From contig JAFDXI010000153.1 of assembly GCA_018268035.1 (NCBI GenBank), positions 31,880 to 95,879 on the forward strand: a stretch of DNA of 64,000 nucleotides, given 5' to 3'. Position 1 is the first letter of the stretch. Every line of letters begins with the position of its first letter. Shown one piece after another: positions 45,770 to 54,664 of the stretch. The DNA comes from Bacteroidota bacterium. GTDB taxonomy: Bacteria > Bacteroidota > Bacteroidia > Chitinophagales > Chitinophagaceae. The translations under genes were made by a program, and so were the position numbers. The notes beneath the pieces were generated by a model, which did not search any database, was not told where the DNA came from, and saw nothing but the letters and a program-made list of their open reading frames with translations.

Positions 45770-46486
45770 TTATTTTGAACTGATATTTTTTGTCACCTGC
45801 TGAAGTGTATCAATGATGACCCTTCCTGCACCTGCATATTTTTTACTCCAATAGCTATCACTTAAATCACTAATGGTAACACCACTACTCGTGGATGCAT
45901 GTACAAATTTATAATTACCAACATATAGCCCAACGTGTGTAATATGTTTACCTGTTTTAAAAAAGACAAGATCACCTTCTCTCAATTCCTGGTCACCAAT
46001 ATGTGTTGCAAAATCATATTGTTCATTTGCCGTTCTTGGCACATCTACTCTAAAAACATTATGCAACAATGTTTGTGTAAATGCTGAACAATCAATACAG
46101 GATTCATCAGTTCCACCATAACAATAACGTATCCCCCACCAATGATCTATTTCGCGCAATAAAGGCAAATCATTCATTTGCTCTACTGGCATATCTGTTA
46201 TGATGGCATATTTAATCTGCAACCAGTCTGCCTTTTCCAGGCTAAACGATGAATTACTTACAACATTACTTTTTTGATATAATTGTAAAGATGCCTCCCC
46301 ATATTTATAATTTGTCTTATTGCTTCCGGGTGTTATACTTACATCGTCCAGAAATTTTGTTGAATTATATTTTGGTGCAACAGCAGTATTCTCCGCATTT
46401 GAATTAGTGCGGGATGATAAACGAAGGCTTTTACAACTGCTTAAAATTAACAGCAGGCAAATAAATTGTGTTAATCTTAATTTCAT
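45770..46486 (-). CDS. NlpC/P60 family cell-wall hydrolase lipoprotein
   Basis: Predicted to cut peptidoglycan peptides. The ATG at 46486 gives a lipobox leader (LLLILSSC, Cys18), so it is preferred to the TTG at 46498. A C-terminal NlpC/P60 domain of about 120 residues has the catalytic Cys in ESCIDCSAFTQTLL and the catalytic His in THVGLYVGNYKFVHAS, with PRTANEQYDFATHIG between. The start of the mature protein is a Ser/Asn-rich linker. It converges on the cassette above and is divergent from dnaE. Confidence 0.8.
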   Translation of the reverse strand: MKLRLTQFICLLLILSSCKSLRLSSRTNSNAENTAVAPKYNSTKFLDDVSITPGSNKTNYKYGEASLQLYQKSNVVSNSSFSLEKADWLQIKYAIITDMPVEQMNDLPLLREIDHWWGIRYCYGGTDESCIDCSAFTQTLLHNVFRVDVPRTANEQYDFATHIGDQELREGDLVFFKTGKHITHVGLYVGNYKFVHASTSSGVTISDLSDSYWSKKYAGAGRVIIDTLQQVTKNISSK

Positions 46487-46569
46487 GAATAGGCGCAATT
46501 TAATTATCCATTCTAAATAATGCAGTCAAAGAGGATAAATTTTATGCATTTTAATTAACACTGTGAAAA

Positions 46570-46578
46570 TGTGGATAA
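46570..46578. promoter_or_regulatory. DnaA-box-like site upstream of dnaE
   Basis: TGTGGATAA is the exact reverse complement of the 9-base DnaA box consensus TTATCCACA. A weaker match (TTATCCATT) is at 46503-46511. Both lie between the NlpC gene and dnaE. A single box may occur by chance. Confidence 0.3.
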
Positions 46579-46650
46579 TGACAAATGAAGAATTAAACCA
46601 TATTTAAGAAATTTGTTGGTTCATTTTGAAAATCAGAAATCCGGAATAAA

Positions 46651-49600
46651 ATGCAGTTCTCACATCTTCATGTACACACTCAATATTCATTGTTGGATGG
46701 CGCAGCTTCCATCAAGGACCTTTATAAAAAAGCAGAAAAACTTGGAATGCCAGCATTAGCTATAACAGATCATGGAAACATGTTTGGCGTTTTTGAATTT
46801 GTAAAACAGGCATGGAAGAAAACAAAAGTTGTAGGTAAAACAGAAGATGGAAAAGACATCCTTGAACCTGTTGTAAAACCAATCGTAGGTTGTGAATTCT
46901 ATGTTGTTGCAGACAGACACTGCAAAACTTTTACAAAAGAGCTAAAAGACGCCCGCTATCATCAGGTATTGCTTGCAAAAAATAAAACAGGATATGCCAA
47001 CCTTGTCAAATTAACTTCATTAGGATTCATTGAAGGAATGTATAGCAAGTACCCTCGTGTGGACAAAGAATTAATCACTCAATATCATGAAGGATTGATT
47101 GCTACTACCTGTTGCATTGGTGCGTATGTGCCACAAACAATTTTATATGAAGGCGAAGAAGCTGCAGAAATAGAATTCAAATGGTGGTTGGATTTGTTTG
47201 GTGATGATTATTACATCGAGCTGCAAAGACATGGTTTGAAAGAACAGGAAACCATCAATGCCGTTTTACTCAAATTCTCAAAAAAATATAATGTCCCTGT
47301 TATTGCTACCAACGATAGTCATTATACTAACCAGGATGATTTTAATGCACACGATATTTTATTGTGCATCAATACCGGTGAAAAACAAAGCACACCGGGC
47401 TTTGATGATTTTGTCAATGATGAATTACAAATAAAAAACCGAAGGTTTAAATTTCCCAATGATCAGTTTTATTTTAAAACACAGGATGAAATGGCTGGTT
47501 TGTTTAAAGACATTCCTCAATCATTAGACAACACTCAGGCAATAGTGGACAAAGTAGAAGTATTGAACCTGAATAAAGATATTTTACTGCCTGCATTTCC
47601 ATTACCACAGGAATTTATTACAAGCGATGACAGCAACATGAACCAATGGAATTATTTATATCACTTAACTTATGAAGGAGCAAAAAAAAGATACAGTGAA
47701 ATCACTGAAGAAATTCGAGAAAGAATAGAATATGAATTATTCATAATTAAAACAATGGGATTTGCCGGCTACTTTTTGATTGTAAGTGATTTTATAAAAG
47801 CTGGCCGCGACATGGGTGTGTTCATTGGCCCGGGCCGTGGTTCTGCTGCTGGTAGTGTAGTAGCATTTTGTGTTGGCATTACCAACATTGACCCTGTCAA
47901 ATATAATTTACTGTTTGAAAGATTTTTGAACCCGGATCGAAAATCTATGCCAGATATTGATACTGATTTTGATGATGATGGCAGGCAGAAAGTGATAGAT
48001 TATGTTGTGAAAAAATATGGCAAAAATCAGGTAGCACAAATCATCACCTATGGCACCATGGCTGCAAAGATGAGTATTAAAGATGTAGCACGTGTTATGG
48101 ATTTACCATTACCCGAAAGCAATGCTTTGGCAAAGATGGTTCCAGACAAACCGGGCACAAATCTTGGCCGTGTATTAACTGCACCAATCACTTCAAAAGA
48201 AGCTAAAGAGGGTGAAGAATCAATTGAAGAAAATGAAAAATATGGAGCAGAAGAATTAGAAAATATCAGGCAGCTTCGTGAAATTTACAACGGTGATGAT
48301 ATTCGAAGTAAAGTCTTGCACGAAGCAGAAAGACTGGAAGGCAGTGTACGCAATACAGGCATCCATGCTGCAGGCATCATCATCGCACCAAAAGACCTGA
48401 CAGATTTATTGCCTGTTTCCACAGCAAAAGACTCTGATCTCTGGGTCACTCAAATTGAAGGTAGTGTTATTGAACAGGCTGGTGTTATTAAAATGGATTT
48501 CTTAGGATTGAAAACTTTGTCCATTTTAAAAACAGCTTTAGAACTCATCAAACAAAATCATAACATAGATATTGACCTGGATAATATTCCGTTGGATGAT
48601 GAAGAAACTTTTCTTTTATATCAACACGGAGAAACTAATGGTACATTCCAGTTTGAAAGTCCGGGAATGCAAAAATACCTGCGTGAATTAAAACCGGATA
48701 AGTTTGCTGATCTCATTGCAATGAATGCATTGTACCGCCCCGGGCCAATAGCATATATCCCCAATTACATTGCCCGAAAACATGGTAGTGAAAAAATTGT
48801 GTATGACATTGCTGAAATGGAAGAGTATTTGCAGGAAACTTATGGCATTACTGTTTATCAGGAACAGGTGATGTTGCTTTCGCAAAAACTCGCCGGCTTT
48901 ACAAAAGGTGATGCCGATTCCTTGCGAAAAGCAATGGGTAAAAAAGACAGGAAAACTTTGGATGAAAAGAAAGGTAAATTTATATCAGGCGGAGTAGCGA
49001 AAGGACATGATAAAAAGATCCTGGAAAAAATTTGGACCGACTGGGAAGCATTTGCTCAATATGCTTTTAATAAATCACACTCTACCTGCTATGGTTTTGT
49101 GGCTTATCAGACAGGTTATTTAAAAGCGCATTACCCAAGTGAATATATGGCAGCAGTGCTGAACCATGCCGGTGCAATTGAAAAAATTACATTCTTTATG
49201 GAAGAATGTAAACATATGGGAATAAAAGTACTTGGTCCCGACATCAATGAATCATTGAAAGGTTTTGCTGTCAATAAAAAAGGAGAAATCCGTTTTGGTT
49301 TGGGTGGTATAAAAGGAGTTGGCGAAGCAGCCATCGAAAGTATTATTAATGAAAGAAAAAATAATGGGACATTCAAAGATATTTTTGATTTGATTAAACG
49401 CGTTAACCAGCGAGCAGTAAACAAAAAATCATTGGAAAGCCTTGCTTATGCCGGCGCTTTTGATTGCTTTCCGGATGTTAACCGGGCACAATATTTTTAT
49501 TCAATGCCGGGGGACACTGTTACAGGTATTGAACGCATCATCCGTTTTGGAAATATCTTCCATACTAATCAGCAATCACAGGCCAACACACTTTTTGGCG

Positions 49601-50328
49601 ATTCAATATTGCCTGCAATAGCTGCACCGCTTTTACCCAAATGCGAAGAATGGTCACTCACAGAAAAACTGGATAAGGAAAAAGAAGTTACAGGTATGTT
49701 TATGAGTGGCCACCCGTTAGATCATTTTAAATTTGAACTGACATATTACGGTATCACACAACTATCTTCATTCAATGAAATAAAAGAATCCAAAACATTG
49801 TCTGCTGCAAACCGTGACAGGCATTTACGCATTGCCGGGTTGATAACAGATGCACAACACCGCATCTCCCGCAATGGAAAAAATTTCGGGTCAATGATCA
49901 TTGAAGATTATAGTGGCAAATCAGAATTAATGTTGTGGAGCGATGATCATGTAAAATTTAAAAACTACCTGGAAAAAGGAAATAACATTTTGATCAACGG
50001 ATATTTTAAACCAAGGTATAATGGTGAAGATTATGAATTTAAAGTTGTATCAATGAGCTTGCTCGAGACAGCAAAAATGAATCTCACACGTAACCTTGAA
50101 ATAATTATTCAACCAGGATCTATCACCAACGAATTTGTAAATTTCATTGAGGAAAATGTAAAAGCAAACCCCGGTCGCTCATCATTAAAATTTAAAATAA
50201 AAGAACCCAAAGAAAATCTTGAAGTAATACTGAATACTACAGACAAAGGTTTTTCTATGAATGAAGAAATGGCAACATTTCTTTTGGGTAACCCTGATGT
50301 GGAAGTGAGAGTAGGTTTGTTTAATTAA
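46651..50328 (+). CDS. dnaE: DNA polymerase III subunit alpha
   Basis: The 1225-residue replicative polymerase. The PHP domain is at the start (HLHVHTQYSLLDGAASI at 5-21), followed by the palm with GPGRGSAAGS near residue 393 and the catalytic PDIDTDFDDDGR near 434-445 with the Asp pair. Later parts include the fingers and helix-hairpin-helix region (RPGPIAYIPNYIARKHG, FGLGGIKGVGEAAIESI) and the OB-fold (LRIAGLITDAQHRI). Length is usual for the DnaE1 group. It is divergent from the NlpC/P60 gene. Confidence 0.95.
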   Translation: MQFSHLHVHTQYSLLDGAASIKDLYKKAEKLGMPALAITDHGNMFGVFEFVKQAWKKTKVVGKTEDGKDILEPVVKPIVGCEFYVVADRHCKTFTKELKDARYHQVLLAKNKTGYANLVKLTSLGFIEGMYSKYPRVDKELITQYHEGLIATTCCIGAYVPQTILYEGEEAAEIEFKWWLDLFGDDYYIELQRHGLKEQETINAVLLKFSKKYNVPVIATNDSHYTNQDDFNAHDILLCINTGEKQSTPGFDDFVNDELQIKNRRFKFPNDQFYFKTQDEMAGLFKDIPQSLDNTQAIVDKVEVLNLNKDILLPAFPLPQEFITSDDSNMNQWNYLYHLTYEGAKKRYSEITEEIRERIEYELFIIKTMGFAGYFLIVSDFIKAGRDMGVFIGPGRGSAAGSVVAFCVGITNIDPVKYNLLFERFLNPDRKSMPDIDTDFDDDGRQKVIDYVVKKYGKNQVAQIITYGTMAAKMSIKDVARVMDLPLPESNALAKMVPDKPGTNLGRVLTAPITSKEAKEGEESIEENEKYGAEELENIRQLREIYNGDDIRSKVLHEAERLEGSVRNTGIHAAGIIIAPKDLTDLLPVSTAKDSDLWVTQIEGSVIEQAGVIKMDFLGLKTLSILKTALELIKQNHNIDIDLDNIPLDDEETFLLYQHGETNGTFQFESPGMQKYLRELKPDKFADLIAMNALYRPGPIAYIPNYIARKHGSEKIVYDIAEMEEYLQETYGITVYQEQVMLLSQKLAGFTKGDADSLRKAMGKKDRKTLDEKKGKFISGGVAKGHDKKILEKIWTDWEAFAQYAFNKSHSTCYGFVAYQTGYLKAHYPSEYMAAVLNHAGAIEKITFFMEECKHMGIKVLGPDINESLKGFAVNKKGEIRFGLGGIKGVGEAAIESIINERKNNGTFKDIFDLIKRVNQRAVNKKSLESLAYAGAFDCFPDVNRAQYFYSMPGDTVTGIERIIRFGNIFHTNQQSQANTLFGDSILPAIAAPLLPKCEEWSLTEKLDKEKEVTGMFMSGHPLDHFKFELTYYGITQLSSFNEIKESKTLSAANRDRHLRIAGLITDAQHRISRNGKNFGSMIIEDYSGKSELMLWSDDHVKFKNYLEKGNNILINGYFKPRYNGEDYEFKVVSMSLLETAKMNLTRNLEIIIQPGSITNEFVNFIEENVKANPGRSSLKFKIKEPKENLEVILNTTDKGFSMNEEMATFLLGNPDVEVRVGLFN

Positions 50329-50335
50329 TTCAAAC

Positions 50336-50686
50336 ATGAATATTGAAACACTTCGTGCATATTGCCTGTCTAAGAAAGCGGTTACAGAAGATTTTCCTTT
50401 TGGCGAGACTACTTTGGTGTTCAGGGTCAAAGGAAAAATATTTTTATTAGCTGCGCTTGATGCTAACCCATTACAGTTTAATGCCAAATGCAACCCGGAT
50501 AAAGCAGTAGAATTGAGGGAACAATTTAATGCCATTCAACCTGGATATCACATGAATAAAAAACATTGGAACACAGTGATAAATGACGGCAGTATATCAA
50601 CAAACCTGTTGAAAGAAATGGTGGATGATTCCTATAACCTTATTGTACAATCATTACCCAAAAGTCAAAGAGAAGAAATTTCATAG
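50336..50686 (+). CDS. MmcQ/YjbR family DNA-binding protein
   Basis: A 116-residue protein with the CyaY-like fold of the MmcQ/YjbR group: YCLSKKAVTEDFPFGETTLVFRVKGKIFLL at the start, PLQFNAKCNPDKAVELREQF in the middle and PGYHMNKKHWNTVINDG as the signature. The biochemical role of the family is not settled. It lies 7 bases after dnaE and is probably transcribed with it. Confidence 0.8.
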   Translation: MNIETLRAYCLSKKAVTEDFPFGETTLVFRVKGKIFLLAALDANPLQFNAKCNPDKAVELREQFNAIQPGYHMNKKHWNTVINDGSISTNLLKEMVDDSYNLIVQSLPKSQREEIS

Positions 50687-50756
50687 CAATTCTTCATTAA
50701 TCAAATAAGTTTTTAAAATTTGAAATATATTATTACTTTGCCACTTGCTTTTGTAC

Positions 50757-51311
50757 TTGAAGAAAACCATAACGATATTGCTCCTTTCCATTTTCCTGTT
50801 TAGTATTTATGGATACAGGCTGGTATTTTCATTAGCCGGCAACTATGCCAACGAATCAATGATCGCTTCTATAGACAAGAATAATTATAATGAGCAAGAC
50901 CTTGTATTAATAAAATTCGCATTAAATATTCCATACTATCAAAACAACAATAGTTATGAAAGATGCGATGGTGAAGTGGAGTATAATGGGGTACAATATA
51001 ATTATGTGAAAAGGAAAGTAGCAAACGATACTTTATATCTCTATTGCATTCCCAACATGCAAAAAACTGCTGTTTCTAAATTTAAAAATATTTGTGCTCA
51101 GCAAATTGCAGATCATTCAACAGATAAAAAAGCAGTAGTCCCTGTTTTCAATCCATTCAGTTTTGTTTTTGAATACAACATACAGGATGATACTGAATTT
51201 TATTTTACTTTTACAGATATTACATCTAAACAAAATTCAATCTATATCAACCAGCCTGTACAACAAGGCTTTACCTGGCAGCCTGCACAGCCACCCGACC
51301 TGTTTATTTAA
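50757..51311 (+). CDS. Hypothetical exported or membrane-anchored protein
   Basis: A 184-residue protein. The TTG at 50757 gives a KKTITILLLSIFLFSIYGY leader (signal or single membrane anchor); an alternative TTG lies at 50745. The rest is a beta-rich domain with a few Cys (ERCDGEVEYNGVQYNYVKRK, KNICAQQIADH). Related small proteins are frequent in Bacteroidota but no function is known. A -7-like TTACTTTG is present just before the start. Confidence 0.45.
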   Translation: MKKTITILLLSIFLFSIYGYRLVFSLAGNYANESMIASIDKNNYNEQDLVLIKFALNIPYYQNNNSYERCDGEVEYNGVQYNYVKRKVANDTLYLYCIPNMQKTAVSKFKNICAQQIADHSTDKKAVVPVFNPFSFVFEYNIQDDTEFYFTFTDITSKQNSIYINQPVQQGFTWQPAQPPDLFI

Positions 51312-51320
51312 GCTTATAAC

Positions 51321-51429
51321 CTGTTTGAATTAACCTTTCCAAAAATTTTAAACAGAAAACTGTTTACTTAAAGTTGGGAAGTTATTCATTTGATCATTTT
51401 TAATTTGATCATTGTTTTTCTTCAAACAG
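51321..51429. promoter_or_regulatory. Repeat-rich upstream region of the CMD/SusCD locus
   Basis: CTGTTTGAA (51321-51329) and TTCAAACAG (51421-51429) form an inverted pair. In between are AAACAG/CTGTTT at 51350-51365 and two direct repeats ATTTGATCATT at 51388-51398 and 51403-51413, whose starts are 15 bases apart and whose cores are the palindrome TGATCA. This concentration of dyads in a 200-base gap suggests a regulator binding region for the locus downstream. Confidence 0.35.
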
Positions 51430-51510
51430 TTTTGGAATTGTACTCATTCAAACAAGTTACTGTTATTATCTATTTACAACATAGATGTACTAAAGTTTTA
51501 ATAATTATAC

Positions 51511-52086
51511 ATGTCATATATTCCATTAGAAGAGCACTTGCCAGGAGTGACAGGACTGCTTGAATACGATCAGGAAGCAGCAGCACCGATACGTGAACTC
51601 ACACAAATATTGTTAAGGGGAGAAAGCACTTTATCTGAAGGAGAACGCGAATTGATTGCAACAGTTGTTTCTAACGGCAACCAATGCAGGTTCTGCACTG
51701 CGGCACATTCAGCAGCAGCAGATATTTTTCTGGGCAATAATGAAACTTCAAAAAAAGTAAAAGAAAATATTGTTACTGCTCCGGTGAGTGATAAGATGAA
51801 ATCACTTTTAACTATTGCATTGATGGTTAGGGAAAACGGTAAATGCGTAACTCAGGATGTTATTGATACAGCCAGATTAAGAGGGGCAACAGATATTGAA
51901 ATCCACGATACAGTTTTAATTGCAGCATTATTCTGTTTGTATAACAGATATGTTGACGGCCTTGCAACCTTTACACCAACTGATCCTGAATTTTATACTG
52001 GTTTAGGGGAACGGTTAAAAAATCATGGTTACAATCGTTTACAACAGGGATATGACCATTTAAAAAATCATAAACCATTTTCGTAA
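51511..52086 (+). CDS. Carboxymuconolactone decarboxylase (CMD)/AhpD-like protein 1
   Basis: A 191-residue all-helical protein of the CMD/AhpD superfamily, whose members include peroxidase-related enzymes with a redox CxxC. The motif CRFCTAAHSAA (about residues 67-77) is intact, with the proton-relay His. The ends are LPGVTGLLEYDQEAAAPIREL and GATDIEIHDTVLIAALFCLYNRYVDGL. It shares its family pattern with three further genes downstream and overlaps the MFS gene by one base. Substrate unknown; a role in peroxide or redox chemistry is inferred from the motif. Confidence 0.75.
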   Translation: MSYIPLEEHLPGVTGLLEYDQEAAAPIRELTQILLRGESTLSEGERELIATVVSNGNQCRFCTAAHSAAADIFLGNNETSKKVKENIVTAPVSDKMKSLLTIALMVRENGKCVTQDVIDTARLRGATDIEIHDTVLIAALFCLYNRYVDGLATFTPTDPEFYTGLGERLKNHGYNRLQQGYDHLKNHKPFS

Positions 52087-53363
52087 TGAAAGGATTGATT
52101 GACGTCAATGCGCCAGCCGTTATTAAAACTTCAGAACATCAAATATCTTTATCAACAAAAGGTAACCTGATTAAAGCATTTATTATATGTTTTATCAGCA
52201 TCATGTTTAGTGGTATTTCCACAATGCTGATGTCTGTTTATCTTCCGGTAGCAGTAAAAGACCTTCTTGGCAGTGTAACAGGCGAACGTATGAATACCAT
52301 CAGCGCTTACATCAATTCGATATTCATATTCGGCAGTATGTTCGGTGGTTTTATATGGGGAGTTATATGTGACAGAATAGGCCGTTCCAAAGCTGTTGCT
52401 TTTTCTACAGGGTTATATGCTATGTTTACACTACTCACTGCTTTTTCATCATCATGGTTATTGACAGGTATTTTTCGCTTTGTAACCGGGTTTGGCATTG
52501 GAGGCATTTTAGTAACTACGAATATTTTAATTGCAGAAATATGGCCTGAGAAAAACAGGGCTATAGCTTTAGGGATTGCATCTGCAGCGATGCCGGTTGG
52601 TTTTATTATTGCCGGTATTTTGAACAATATAATTCCTGAATGGCGCCATGCATTTTATACTGGTATCATACCGCTCATAACTGCTATTATTGCCATGTTT
52701 ATTCTGGCAGAACCAGATAGCTGGAAAAGAGTAAGTCAGACTGATAAAAAAGCCGACCGCATTGAGTTATTTTCAGCAACAAACAGAAATACACTCGTCA
52801 CCGGTTCTGTAATTTTCGGTGCCATGCTAATAGGTTTATGGGCAGTGTTTTCATGGGCTCCCACCTGGGTGCAAAGCATAACACCGGATAGCAATAAAGC
52901 CAATGATCTACGTGGAATAACATTAATGATTTTAGCGGTTTCAGGTTTAGCAGGCAGTATTGTTTCAGGTTGGATTGTAAACAGTATCGGTATGCGAAAA
53001 ACGATGATGATGTGTTTCATTGTTTGTTTTATAATGACTGGAATTGTTTTCAAATTAAATCATTCCATCACTAATGCAACATTAATAGAAATGGTTGTGC
53101 TTGCTTTCTTTTTTGGTATCAGTCAGGGTGCATTATCAGTATATATCCCTGCATTATTTCCAACAATCCTTCGGGCATCAGCAACCGGATTTTGTTTTAA
53201 TATAGGTCGTTTATTCACTGCAACCGTTGTATTTTTTATCGGTGCATTAGTTACATTTCTTGGTGGTTATGGCAATGCAGTTTTTATTTTTTCATTCATT
53301 TTTTTAATTGGGTTGATAGCAACCTATTTAGTACCTGCTAAATTGATAAAAATGGATGCTTAA
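52086..53363 (+). CDS. MFS transporter (metabolite:H+ symporter-like)
   Basis: A 425-residue transporter with 12 predicted membrane helices. The MFS signature between helices 2 and 3 is visible as FIWGVICDRIGRSKAVAFSTG, and RFVTGFGIGGILVTTNILIAE and a second GWIVNSIGMRKTMMM are typical. The pattern is nearest to symporters of organic acids or aromatic acids, but sugars cannot be excluded. It starts within the stop of CMD protein 1, so it is translationally coupled to it and to the locus that follows. Confidence 0.75.
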   Translation: MKGLIDVNAPAVIKTSEHQISLSTKGNLIKAFIICFISIMFSGISTMLMSVYLPVAVKDLLGSVTGERMNTISAYINSIFIFGSMFGGFIWGVICDRIGRSKAVAFSTGLYAMFTLLTAFSSSWLLTGIFRFVTGFGIGGILVTTNILIAEIWPEKNRAIALGIASAAMPVGFIIAGILNNIIPEWRHAFYTGIIPLITAIIAMFILAEPDSWKRVSQTDKKADRIELFSATNRNTLVTGSVIFGAMLIGLWAVFSWAPTWVQSITPDSNKANDLRGITLMILAVSGLAGSIVSGWIVNSIGMRKTMMMCFIVCFIMTGIVFKLNHSITNATLIEMVVLAFFFGISQGALSVYIPALFPTILRASATGFCFNIGRLFTATVVFFIGALVTFLGGYGNAVFIFSFIFLIGLIATYLVPAKLIKMDA

Positions 53364-53430
53364 TCTATAACAGTATTTTCTAACAATAAAATAAAACTTT
53401 CCTTCAGAAGGAAAGTGCATAAAAAAAATT

Positions 53431-53979
53431 ATGGCATTCATCAAAGTACCTGAAGGCGTACCGGGCATAAGAAGCCTGGTAATGTTCCGTCCTGAAACCG
53501 GGAAGCCATTGTATGAACTGGCACAGGTTTTATTAAGACGTGAATCAACATTAAGCGAAGCAGAAAGAGAATTAATTGCTGCTTATGTATCAAAACGAAA
53601 TGACACTATGTTTTGTATGATGAGCCATGCCGCCGCATCAAGAGCGTTGTATGGTAATGATAAAAATATTGTTGATGATGTTTTAAAAGATATGCAACAT
53701 GCAGGCATCAGCAATAAAATGAAAATGCTTTTAAACATAGCAGGGAAAGTGCAGATACTCGGCAGGGAAGTAATGCAGGAAGATATTGATGCAGCAAGAA
53801 ATGAGGGAGCAACTGATAAAGAAATTCATGACACAGTTTTAATTGCTGCTGCATTCAGCATGTATAACCGGTACGTTGATGGACTTGCAAGCTTCACTCC
53901 TACTGATGAAAAAGAATACGAAACCATGGGCGAAAGAATGGCTGAAAAAGGTTATGTACCACCAGCACCAAAAAAGTAA
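53431..53979 (+). CDS. CMD/AhpD-like protein 2 (lacks the first Cys of CxxC)
   Basis: A 182-residue CMD-type protein, paralogous to the ones at 51511, 54008 and 57351. The redox motif reads DTMFCMMSHAAAS: where the relatives have CxxC, here the first Cys is Thr, so only one Cys remains. The conserved His is kept. Ends match the family (PEGVPGIRSLVMF, GATDKEIHDTVLIAAAFSMYNRYVDGL). Loss of one cysteine suggests that it does not use a disulphide cycle, or that it acts as a partner or non-catalytic paralogue. Confidence 0.75.
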   Translation: MAFIKVPEGVPGIRSLVMFRPETGKPLYELAQVLLRRESTLSEAERELIAAYVSKRNDTMFCMMSHAAASRALYGNDKNIVDDVLKDMQHAGISNKMKMLLNIAGKVQILGREVMQEDIDAARNEGATDKEIHDTVLIAAAFSMYNRYVDGLASFTPTDEKEYETMGERMAEKGYVPPAPKK

Positions 53980-54007
53980 AATTTATTTATCACAAAAAAT
54001 AATTTGT

Positions 54008-54607
54008 ATGAATAATAAAGACGATTTACAAATTACACAAACAACTGAAAGAGGTAAAACATTTATCAATCTTGAAAATAACCTGCCGGGTATTCGTGGT
54101 CTCATGCAATACAGCATTGAAACAGGAAAAGCATTAAATGAGCTGGCAGAAATTTTATTGCATGATGATAACAACACGCTATCACGTGGCGAACGTGAAA
54201 TGATTGGTGCTTATGTTTCTTCACAAAACGATTGTTTCTATTGCCAAAATGTACATGGAGCATTGGCGCAGTATTATTTTGATTGCAACACACAGATGAT
54301 TGACGATATCAAAAAGGATTTTGCATCCACATCAATATCACCAAAATTAAAAGCATTATTAAGCATTGCTGGTAGCGTGCAAAAAGGTGGAAAGCATGTT
54401 ACATCTGCACAAATAGAGCAGGCAAAGAAAGAAGGGGCAACAGATAAGGAAATACACGACACTGTTTTAATAGCTGCTGCATTTTGCATGTTTAATCGCT
54501 ACGTGGATGGATTGAATACCTGGGCTTCAAAAGACAGGCAGGAATATATTGACCGGGCACCCATTCGTGCCAAAGATGGGTATGCCAATATTGATTTGAA
54601 TAAATAA
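54008..54607 (+). CDS. CMD/AhpD-like protein 3
   Basis: A 199-residue protein. The ATG at 54008 is the real start; the long upstream extension belongs to another frame of the preceding gene. The redox motif CFYCQNVHGAL (about 75-85) is intact. Extra features are an N-terminal tail of about 18 residues (MNNKDDLQITQTTERGK) and a slightly longer C-terminus. It follows protein 2 after a 28-base gap. The four paralogues differ mainly in the residues between the two Cys and after His. Confidence 0.75.
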   Translation: MNNKDDLQITQTTERGKTFINLENNLPGIRGLMQYSIETGKALNELAEILLHDDNNTLSRGEREMIGAYVSSQNDCFYCQNVHGALAQYYFDCNTQMIDDIKKDFASTSISPKLKALLSIAGSVQKGGKHVTSAQIEQAKKEGATDKEIHDTVLIAAAFCMFNRYVDGLNTWASKDRQEYIDRAPIRAKDGYANIDLNK

Positions 54608-54664
54608 ACTTAATAACATAAGCTATGATGTGATTGATGCATCTGGCTATTAAAGAAATGAATT

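Noticed and set aside
53843..54007. N-terminal extension of CMD protein 3 back to 53843
   Set aside because: It overlaps CMD protein 2 in another frame and does not resemble the family; the ATG at 54008 begins the true protein.
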